Below are positions 55,953 to 64,000 of a stretch of DNA of 64,000 nt, one piece after another (position 1 is the first letter of the stretch; every line of letters starts with the position of its first letter). Origin of the DNA: Aegilops tauschii subsp. strangulata (taxonomy: Eukaryota > Streptophyta > Magnoliopsida > Poales > Poaceae); the NCBI RefSeq assembly GCF_002575655.3, contig NC_053039.3:378921633-378985632 (forward strand), given 5' to 3'. Under the pieces are notes generated by a model. It saw only the letters and a program-made list of their open reading frames with translations, was not told the DNA's origin and did not search any database. The position numbers were made by a program, and so were the translations under genes.

Positions 55953-56985
55953 GAACGACGCTTGGTGAGAGCTCTGGGGTGGAGTGGCCGGACAACCGTA
56001 TAGTGCATTGGTTTGTCAAGAGCTCAAGGACAGAAGATGAAGCAAATTTGGATTCCCCTTCAATCCTGGCCATTTATTACCGAGTAAAATGCATTGGCGG
56101 TCATCGAACTTGTCTTGATAGCTCACTTTGATCATTGTATACGAGATATGGTGATTATACGGTCACTGGCTCAGCGTCTAGCTCCGTATTTGTCTGGTTG
56201 ACGAGTCAAACAGTCCGCATGCACCTCATCAGCTCGTGTTCTTTATCTATCTACGCGGGCCTACCTGTCAATGGAGAAAGAAATACTATAAAAACCAAAA
56301 TTATGCGTATGTGGGGAATCAAACCACGGACTCGTCGCTGCAACGCACCCTCGTCAGCCAAACGAAAATGAAATACTTCACGTCAGACACTCACGCTCAC
56401 GCTGTCAAAGCATGCTAATGCATGCACGTCGCCCTCTAAATCAAAGTCCTGCTCATGGTGCAACGCAAACGGCGAGCCCATCACCTGCGCGCCCCGGCGG
56501 TGCCTGACATTACTGTTTAGACGTTTGATGGAGGCCTACGCGGACGTCGAGCATGTATTCACCTGGCTCAACACCAACGGTCATACTCGGACCGCCTTGC
56601 TCATGTATATCGTCCATCACAACGACAATCTATAAAACAGCCTAAGCTAGAGAGGGTACTATGGTAGTATGGTACAGAGTATGTACTATCGTGAGCGACC
56701 GATCTTAGTGCCACTGCACACCGAAACCCCTTCCATCTCTAGCGCGCGCTTCCCGCCTGAAACGGTCACCGTCTCTCCGGAATGTCAATGCCGCATTCAC
56801 CGGACTTAACTGCACGTGCAATTGGTGTGTCACTGACATGCGGGCCAGATGCCCGTTGGGCCCACATGTCAGTAACCCAAACGCATCTGCAGTTAAGTCA
56901 CTGAAGCAGCGTCCGCATTCACGCCCGACGAACCCACTCCGGCGCTAGTTGTCCATCCATCTGCCGCGGCTCATTGCCATTCGCC
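55953..56985. other. Intergenic repeat-derived sequence
   Basis: 56100-56420 has a pattern I associate with degenerate Mutator-like repeats in wheat. An inverted repeat (CTGACATGCGGGCC and GGGCCCACATGTCAG) lies at 56831-56874. The 56745-56800 block repeats 53255-53330. No gene. Confidence 0.4.
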
Positions 56986-57079
56986 CGCTATATTAACTTG
57001 AGCCCCAACTCCCAGCCATAGCCAAAGACCCACACTTATTCTCCTCCGGTCCCTTCCTTCTGTCGGCACCACTTCAACC

Positions 57080-57421
57080 ATGGCTTCCTGGCGCTCCGAA
57101 GCTCTCTTGGACGTACTGTCGCAGGAGCAGACGCGGGACATCGGTGGCTCCGCTCCGGGCGCGCTCCAAAGCTCTTCGACGTACTGTCGCAGGAGCAAAT
57201 GAAGGAGATCGCCGGCACCCCCCGGCCGCCCTCCGCCGCCACGACCACGAAGCCGGCGCGCGTGTGCGGGCGGAGCCGGCAGCGAGGAAGAGTAGTACAC
57301 GGTAGGTCGCCGCCGCTCGGGAGGAGGAGGTTATCGAGGCGGATGAGGAGGAGGTAAAGGCAATGGCCGGCTTTCTCGGGTTCATGGCCGGACATGGTGG
57401 TCGGGCGCCGACGATCGTTTA
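57080..57421 (+). pseudogene. Small gene, broken by an internal duplication and frameshifts
   Basis: ATG at 57080 starts MASWRSEALLDVLSQEQ. A near copy of that segment (TCGACGTACTGTCGCAGGAG) follows about 70 bp later in another frame. The end reads EEEVIEADEEEVKAMAGFLG... to a TAG at 57419-57421. N- and C-terminal parts look like one small acidic protein of roughly 100 residues interrupted by a tandem duplication and frame changes. A CTATATTAA sequence lies near 56989. The 3' flank ends with GCTGGAGATGCCC plus TAA at 57671, a Harbinger-type right terminus, so the gene may belong to a DNA transposon. Confidence 0.4.
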
Positions 57422-59215
57422 GATTAGGTTTACAGTTGGTTTTAGTACGGTTTGTGCGAAATATGTAATGAATTTCGTCCAGTTTGTAGGAAAAGTTTTC
57501 GAAATGTAATGAATTTCATCCGGTTAATTTGAAATTTGCTTTGTTTGCATGAATTTCATCCGGTTAGTTCATATAGTTGTGGAAAGGTATGCGGGCAGCA
57601 TCGGATGGCATCCATCAATGTCCTCGGACAGATGCCGGTATAAATTTGTGGGCCAGCGCTGGAGATGCCCTAACTATCATGCTATAATCGCTAACAATCC
57701 TCCATTATTTGGCAGGGAACAGTTATCCCTCGATCAAAATCAGATCTGCAGTGTTTCGCACTCCTCCCGCGTAAGAGTGTAAACTCTTGCTTACATAAAA
57801 ATGGAGCAAGTGGACGGCACTGTAGCACGTCATATCACTCGAACTAGCCCGCCTAACGAGCAGGAAAGCACCGCCCTCGTCATTTTGTTCTGGATTTCTA
57901 TCGATCGATCGCGTGAAAATGTTACGCTTCACAAGTTCTAAAGGAAAAGGCGGCACACTTACGACTCGTACGCGTCGCAACCCCGACAGTCCGGCTCGCA
58001 CGCCGCTCACCAGAGGGGACACGCGTTGTCTTGCAATTTCACTCACATGTGGGACTGTAATTGAATAAACCGTCGATAGCCGAAATCTGATCGCTCGGTG
58101 GGCGTCGGCTGAGAAGAGAGAAACGGGGGAGGGAGAAGAGATCGCCCGCCCGCCGCACACGGACTCCAAGAAATATATGGTGATAATGTGAAGTGGGCCA
58201 TGCTGGAGTCCGGACCACTTTCGGAGCCCGCTCTCACCGCCCTGGCCCCTCAAGACGCCAGCTGCCCGCCGCATGCATGCATAGCAAGTAGTACTCCTTA
58301 TGTGGAGAAGAGAGAGGCATTGACAAATTCAAGGAGTGGGCTCTGCAAGAGCCCGTCTCTACACGTGCTCCTAGGTATAAAAAATAATTCTAAAAAAAGG
58401 CATAAAAAACAATTGTGTCTTAAAAAAAGAAAGGTAAAAAATATTTGAGAGGAAATAGATAGAGAGAAAGTGAGAAAAAGTTGTAACCGGGGCATTACAT
58501 GAGGAAGGAGGGAGAGGTGCACATGCCAAGTTCACTGGGCTGCCGTGTTTCACACTCCTCCGTCGTAACAGTGGAGACAATAGCCTTCATCAAAAATAAA
58601 CAATGAATAATCGTTGCTCGTCCTCTATATCGGAAAGAATACTTTCATTCGCCAACATGTGGGACGTCGACCATCCTGGTCCACCTACCATGCACAAAAT
58701 TATCCTGGTCTACCCCGGTCGCATCGCAGGCCCAACCTTTCCCACTATAAGTTGTTCGGACGAAGGAACCATCATGACTTCGTTGAATTCCGCTTCTTCA
58801 AGAAAACTTACTATACCCGCAATACTGCTGTCACACGCGAAGACTGGACAACACTGTACCACGTCATATCACTGAAACCCACTAGGCCAAACTAGCCCGC
58901 CTAGGTCATCTATTTTGGAACAGAGGGAGTACGTCTCTGCACTGCTATGATTTTGTGTTGCACGTTCTCTGTACTTTTTCTACGATTTTCCTACCCTATG
59001 AACCAAATGAGGCCTAAATGTATGTCGACTATTGTCTAATCGATTCCTAAGCCTACAATTTTAGGAGCTAGGGCTATTGGTCGATCGACGAGGGATAAGT
59101 ATAAGCGTACCACGAGCTCATCAGCCCCAACGTTTCTCTTCGGTGAGTGTTTTGCAAGTACTGTAGCTCGCACAATAGCTAGCCTACTAACACCAAGAAT
59201 CATCAAACAAGCCCT
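57422..59215. repeat. 3' flank and dispersed repeats, no genes
   Basis: A GAATTTC(A/G)TCC-GGTT word repeats three times at 57470-57565. Segments 57770-57850, 58060-58200 and 58520-58880 are diverged copies of sequence at 53.8-55.3 kb. A Stowaway right end (GGAACAGAGGGAG) stops at 58929 and a PIF-type MITE right end at 59014. Confidence 0.5.
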
Positions 59216-59489
59216 GCTGATATGATAAACAGTTCAAACTTACATCTAAGCATGCCATATATTACATCAAAAGCTGGTGAGGATACATCTGTTTCCATAA
59301 CTCGGAGAGGGTTCACATGATTCATCGCATGATTCACTATCAAACAAAAGTAGCAAGATCCGCCCACACAAGACAGTGCACTAGCCCTAAGATGGTTTGA
59401 TAACACGCATCGTTCTGGTAATTAAACACATGGCAATGCAAACTACCCTGAAGGATTAGCGCGACCAACTATTTCTTGTCATCGATCTC

Positions 59490-60142
59490 TCAGGCAATGA
59501 CCACAGCACGGACAGCGGCATGGGAATCGATTTCTGGGGCGATGTCCACAGGACTAACTGCGACATCGGAATCGATCTCTGGGGCGATGTCCACAAGATG
59601 GACAGCGGCATCGGAATCGATCTCCGGGGCGATGCCAACAGGACGGGCCACGACATCGGAATCATCAAGGACGTCCACCGGCACCTGCATAACCCTAACA
59701 TATTAGCAAGCACATTGCAAATAATCAAAAACCATAACTATGGTAATAAGCCATTATTTTTTAGCTTGTGCAGCTCACCGGGGGATCTCATCCCTTCGGG
59801 GGCCATCTCCTCATCCTCGATGGGGGCCATCACCTTGCCAGGGGAATACTGCTTCTCAACGGCGACTATCTCCTCAAACTCGGTCTTGAGCCTCACATAG
59901 GTGGCAATCAGAGTTCCTAGGGTAGGCACGATGGAGCCCTTGTTGTTCTTCCAACTTTCTTTGAGGAGTTCGTCCGCCAACGTCCTCAACTCTTTGGCCA
60001 GTGCTTGTTTCTTGGAGTTCTTCGTCTCCATGGGTTGGCCCGCCAACATGTTCAACTCATTGGTCGGTGCTCGCTTCCTAGAGATCGCTGTCTCCAGTGG
60101 GTTGTCCGCTGGCAACTCTTTGCTTAGTGCTCCAGGATCCAT
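59490..60142 (-). CDS. Hypothetical two-exon gene with a 19-20 residue repeat at its C-terminus
   Basis: The first coding exon runs from ATG at 60142 to a donor at about 59780 (CCCCCG|GTGAGC), about 120 charged residues with repeated basic segments. A 5' UTR intron acceptor (TTTGTTTGTCAG) lies just before the ATG. The second exon, 59690-59490, encodes three and a half copies of a unit like VDIAPEIDSDAAV and ends in TGA. The simple junction does not keep the frame, so an extra exon or a small indel lies between. The upstream open stretch at 60275-60541 may be 5' UTR. No family recognised. Confidence 0.5.
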
Positions 60143-60542
60143 CAATGAACTGACAAACAAAAAGCAATCAAAAGGAAACCACAATCGCAATGAAAACGGG
60201 AAAAGAATAGGATGTGAGAATCGGTCGGTGCTTCACAAAAAGAAGATTCTTGGAATGAAAATATAGCAGCATAACTAATTCGCCCACCTTTCCTTCGTTG
60301 GTGCAGAAGAAAAATGGCAGAAGTGAGTAGCCTGGAGTGAGGTTTTCTTCAAGAAAGGGAAGAAAGGGCTTGAACGAGCGTTCCAGTGAAATGATGGTTG
60401 CTTCGTCCAGTCCAACTTGGAGGCCACCTTACCACTGCTGGTAAAGGTGTGGGTTTTGTGATATGATGGGTCATGACGGCCACACTGGGGTGACAGGTGA
60501 GTCTCGACTGTAGCACCTCGCTGTGATTTGGTGGATGGCACG

Positions 60543-61534
60543 CGGGCCCGGATGCTGTGAAATGTCCCGCATGTAGATGGAGCGGCTAGTCATATAGGAG
60601 TGCTCAATATTGTGCACCGCGACCAAGGCGGAGAGGAAAACAAGAGAACTACGTAATTAATGCATGAGTTTAATTAGGGTAGTTTTGTAAAGTACGAGAT
60701 ACATTCCTCCAATCGCAAAATGCCTTGGTTCATGAGATTTGAGATTTGAGCCCTATAAACCGGAAGGGAGGGAGTACTGCACACGGTGTAGTCTAGTCAC
60801 TTGTTGAAATCTCTAGAAAGGCAAATACTCCTTTCCGGTTTACAGGGCTATACTACTCCCTCCGTCTAGGTGTGTAAGTCATCTTACGAAAACCAAATAG
60901 TCCCAAAACACTTACGCGCGGTGCATTAACTTCTACCTTGTTTCTTGTTTCTTGACATATCAACCAATAAGAGATGAGAGGTGTGCATGCTTTTAATGAC
61001 TTGCAAGGGCTAGTTCATTGCATGCAATGCTATTAATTAGCAAATAAACATTGGTGACCCCAGGAGGAAACGGTGCTAAGTGCGTGGACCTATGCAGAAT
61101 GGGTATCAACCAATGGATAATGGAGTTTAATTGTTAAACAATAGCAATTTTGTCTCATGCAAGAGCCTGGCTAGTACTCCAAGGAACCGCACCACGCGAG
61201 CATTCGCAACTGCCATGTTCGGGTTGCGCTTGGCTCTTCGCCTCTTCGAGAAGACGAACAATGATGTTACTCCTACTTCCACAGTATCGAATCCACTGCT
61301 GCATGTCCGTCCACCTCGTGCGGGAGGGATAGCGTGTAGCGAAAGCTTCTACTTACTGCTCCTGCCTTTGCGTCTATGACAGGTGGGCCCAACAGGTGGT
61401 TGGCCCTCCTGTCATGCAGCCAAAGGCAGGTGCAGTTAAGGCACCGGAGCTCAGTCCGCGTGGGAGAGGGCGTTGTAGTAATCAAATTTCTCGGTTTTGT
61501 ACGAGTTGACGCGACACATCAAAGCACTGCACTC
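60543..61534. other. MITE edges and intergenic sequence
   Basis: A short Stowaway-like element ends at 60774 (GGAAGGGAGGGAG, then TA). Its CCCTATAAACCGGAAGG end is inverted at 60827-60848 (CCTTTCCGGTTTACAGGG), giving a possible stem. Another Stowaway-type left end (CTCCCTCCGTCTAGG) starts at 60856 after TA. The rest has no gene. Confidence 0.45.
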
Positions 61535-61656
61535 GATATAAGTCTTTTTACACATTTCAAATGGGCTACTTCGTATGTAGGAGTAGACATATTCTGCTTC
61601 GTATGTAGTCACTTGTTGCAATCTCTAAAAAGACTTATATTTGGAAATGGAGGGAG
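61535..61656. mobile_element. Stowaway MITE, degenerate left end
   Basis: The right end AAAAAGACTTATATTTGGAA, then ATGGAGGGAG and TA is clear. On the left only ATATAAGTCTTTTT remains as inverted partner. Confidence 0.6.
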
Positions 61657-61781
61657 TACAACGCATGCATGCATGCCGTGACTTTCCTTTTGATACTTTC
61701 ATGTGTTGATTTGATGCACCTTGCCAAGTTTTGACTATAAATTTAACTAACCAAATTTTCATGCATGTCACAAAAAATTAC

Positions 61782-62002
61782 GGGGCCGTTTGGATTGTGA
61801 CTATGTTTGTCTTATGTTGCCACATTATTTTTCCCACACTTGCCTAACCTGAGTTGCTCAAATTGTTAGACACACTTTGGCTTGCCTAAGGGAATCTTGC
61901 CACAATTTTTGTGTCTATGACATGTGGGGTTCCCTGCTAATAAAAAAATTCTTGTCTTAGGTGTGGCTAATAAAAAAGACTTATATTTAGGAACGGAGGG
62001 AG
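61782..62002. mobile_element. Tourist-like MITE left part fused to a Stowaway right end
   Basis: Starts GGGGCCGTTTGGATTGTGAC, a common Tourist left end. Near 61965 it runs into AAAAAAGACTTATATTTAGG, then AACGGAGGGAG and TA at 62003, a Stowaway right end. Neither element is complete, so this is a chimaera of two MITEs. Confidence 0.55.
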
Positions 62003-62294
62003 TAGAAAATATAAATAATAATGCATGTTGGGACAACCCACGTTTCCGCTAATTTTAGCCGTGGGCTTGTTCACAATTTTTACGAGGGGATGATTGTTCA
62101 TTTAATGGAGGGACTTGTAGTACCAGACTTGAACGATACAAAGTGCGACCTGGCACACCGTAACACCACTTGGAACAAGCGGGTAGCTATCTCAAAAAAA
62201 TCAACAACTAAAAAAACCGCGACCCGGCATGTAGTAGTACACAATTTTAAACGATTGTTTTGATGGAGTGAAAAAGGAAAACTACCCCACTACG

Positions 62295-62302
62295 TATATA
62301 TA
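62295..62302 (+). promoter_or_regulatory. TATA box of a probable host gene promoter
   Basis: TATATATA in ACTACGTATATATAGGCC, followed at the right distance by CTCTATTCACACACTCTCAT, a typical plant transcription start context. Confidence 0.55.
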
Positions 62303-62324
62303 GGCCGGAGCCTCCGCGCTTGCT

Positions 62325-62648
62325 TGCTAGGGTTGCTCTATTCACACACTCTCATCCTCTCCAGATCTAAATAAGATAGGGGTAGTAACACTGTCTTTCT
62401 CCGTTAAAAAAAACTAGCTTTCTATCCTCACCGCTGGTTACAGATCCGGACGTATCCCCCTCCGCCGGTGAAGGGGAGGAGGGGCAGCGTTTAGGCCGTC
62501 GTCGACAGCGAGGGAGGAGACCCACTGCCGGCCGCACCGTTATCTCTGGCCGAGCGCCGGCGCGGGAGGTCCTCCGATCCCTTCGTCGTTGCCTGTGGGC
62601 GGATCCGGCCTCCTGCCGCCCACCTATCCACATCCCGACGACCTTCAG
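62325..62648 (+). other. Probable non-coding first exon of a host gene
   Basis: About 320 bp from a likely start near 62325-62335 to a donor CTTCAG|GTATAT at 62648/62649. CT-rich leader, then GC-rich sequence, without any ATG on the plus strand, as in 5' UTR first exons. The rest of the gene is not in the window or has been displaced by the MITE at 62816 and the CACTA element at 63426. An 88-residue minus-strand ORF here looks like a shadow. Confidence 0.4.
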
Positions 62649-63280
62649 GTATATCTTCCTTCGAAACCGCCTTAGCTCTACTTCCCCAGCTCGCTACGTC
62701 GCTGCATGTGCATGATTTTCTACCTCTCAGCCCCTCTCGATCGGATGGTCCAACGTCACATATTTTTTTCTTCTATTGTTAGAGGTAAAGCTACTTCATG
62801 GAGTCGAATCTTGTACTCCCTCCGTCCGAAAATACTTGTAATTGAAATGGATGTATCTAGATGTATTTTAGTTCTAGACACATCCTTTTGATGACAAGTA
62901 ATTCCGGACGGAGGGAGTACTTGGTTCAAACAAGAAATAAAGTGGGGGTGGGGGAATTTAGTATGTACATCGGACATGGTACAAACAGGAAGGAAAGGGG
63001 GTGAAAGTAGTACAGACTGGTCATCCAACTGGTCTCTTGGTCGAAAAGGGAAATATAGGGGTAACGCTGTACAGAGTGGTATGACCAGGACTAGATTTGC
63101 TATCCACACATAGGAGTAGGTGGCTAGAGTGAACAAAAATGGTACCAACCCAGATATGTTTCTTGGATGTTTGTTTCTCGGGGCAACAAACTATGAATCA
63201 CCACTTTATGCCCCTGTTTACGTACATGGTTCTGGACTGCTAGTGCACCCACTGTCCCATGCCCTTATACCAAATATTTA
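62649..63280. other. Intron-like or intergenic sequence
   Basis: No gene apart from the Stowaway MITE inside it. Confidence 0.4.
62816..62917. mobile_element. Stowaway MITE, complete
   Basis: 102 bp, perfect termini CTCCCTCCGTCCG and CGGACGGAGGGAG, TA duplications at 62814-62815 and 62918-62919. The interior forms a long imperfect hairpin (ACTTGTAATTG... to ...GACAAGTAATT). Confidence 0.95.
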
Positions 63281-63425
63281 GGCTCCGTTCGGAATAAAGG
63301 GGCAGAAAACATAGGTCTTGATGAAAATAGAGGAATAGGAAAGGAATGTAGGTATAAAACTATGGGAGGAAACTCTCAAGAGAATGTGTTCGGATGGACT
63401 ACGAAATGTACAGATTTGTTTTTAT
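63281..63425. mobile_element. MITE left part, interrupted by a CACTA element
   Basis: TTA followed by GGCTCCGTTCGGAATAAAGG resembles the left end of a PIF/Harbinger-type MITE. Its right part is absent because the CACTA element starts at 63426. Confidence 0.45.
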
Positions 63426-64000
63426 CACTACTAGGAAAAGGCCTGCTTGGCGCACCTGTTTTGCCTACTAATGGCGCACTACAGGTGCACCACTAGCATC
63501 ACGCCATTAGAATTTTTTACTAATGGCGCACCACAGGTGCACCATTAGTATCTATTTTTTTTCGTTTTTTCTTAATCTCGGGTCAATATGCTTAATCTCA
63601 AGTCAAATCACACTCCATGGTCAAACTTCCCGAAAGGTCACCCATCCTCACACTACTCCAGCCCAAGCACGCTTAACTTCAGAGTTCTATCCAACCCCAG
63701 CACCAGCTCACTTCACAGGCACTTGTTGATATATCTAGCATATCAATCCTATTAAACCTTGTTGATGTCTAGGACTTTGTTCATGTTCATGTTCATGAGT
63801 GTTGGTCCATGTTTCAAACTTCCAAAAAATATTTCAAACTTCCCGGTCATATTACGTATCATATTTTGAAAAAAAATCAAAAAAAAAGTTTTTTTGAAAC
63901 CAATTTTTTTCTGTTACTAGTGGCGCACGTAGCAAATGGTGCGCCACTAGTAAGTTTGACTTTTTTTCATTTTCCCCCCTCTAGATCTTAAAAGCTCCAT
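63426..64000 (+). mobile_element. CACTA element, left end, continues beyond the window
   Basis: Begins CACTACTAGGAAAAGGCCTG, a Triticeae CACTA terminus different from that at 22923. Subterminal motifs TAATGGCGCAC and GTGCACCATTAG, and TAGTGGCGCAC and GTGCGCCACTAG, occur as direct and inverted copies. No coding sequence is reached. Confidence 0.88.

Noticed and set aside
58330..58480. Short hairpin GGGCTCTGCAAGAGCCC considered as a microRNA precursor
   Set aside because: Stem is too short and flanks do not pair; more likely a MITE edge.

Overview
The window is nuclear DNA of a grass, most likely a Triticeae species (wheat, Aegilops or barley). It is almost entirely nested transposable elements. 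The evidence is an Angela/WIS/BARE-1-type Copia element, an element with the size and layout of the Triticeae LARD 'Sukkula', two CACTA termini, Stowaway and Tourist MITEs, and only small remnants of ordinary genes. Nothing bacterial, no CRISPR array and no rRNA or tRNA gene was found. Species and family names rest on recognition, not on a database search.

Layout. 58-13846: complete Ty3/Gypsy element (Tat-like, minus strand) with target duplication CATTA. It carries a second, intron-containing gene on the opposite strand. 13847-18296: its host sequence, with a minus-strand multi-exon gene of unknown function, an AT-rich stretch and a pyrimidine-rich block. 18297-19283: solo LTR with duplication CACAT. 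19683-20442: two small Helitron-like elements. 20443-22922: mixed low-copy sequence ending in a broken F-box-like gene cut by a CACTA element at 22923. 22923 to about 29 kb: CACTA left end, GGCCC-rich subterminal repeats and a second minus-strand multi-exon gene of unknown function, followed by another AT-rich stretch and pyrimidine-rich block. 30937-39508: Angela-type Copia element with duplication ATGTA, inserted in that block. 40366-40834: third Helitron-like element. 41111-52879: LARD-type element with 4.2 kb LTRs and duplication TTTAA. 52885-63425: MITE-rich, gene-proximal-looking sequence with three small minus- or plus-strand genes or pseudogenes and a promoter with a non-coding first exon. 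63426 onward: left end of another CACTA element.

How the parts work together. The Gypsy and Copia elements encode Gag, protease, reverse transcriptase/RNase H and integrase, but both pol regions carry stops or frameshifts, so neither copy should move by itself. The LARD has perfect retrotransposition signals (initiator-Met primer site, LTR promoter, matching target duplication) and no pol, so it must depend on proteins supplied in trans.

The most interesting content is the non-canonical coding capacity of these elements. The 3.4 kb LARD interior, a class usually called non-coding, holds two paralogous sense ORFs with a dsRBD-like layout, each with its own TATA box, and a small antisense ORF for a single-pass membrane protein, also with a TATA box. 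The Gypsy element carries an antisense gene of six exons. Its introns repeat a motif resembling the element's own polypurine tract.
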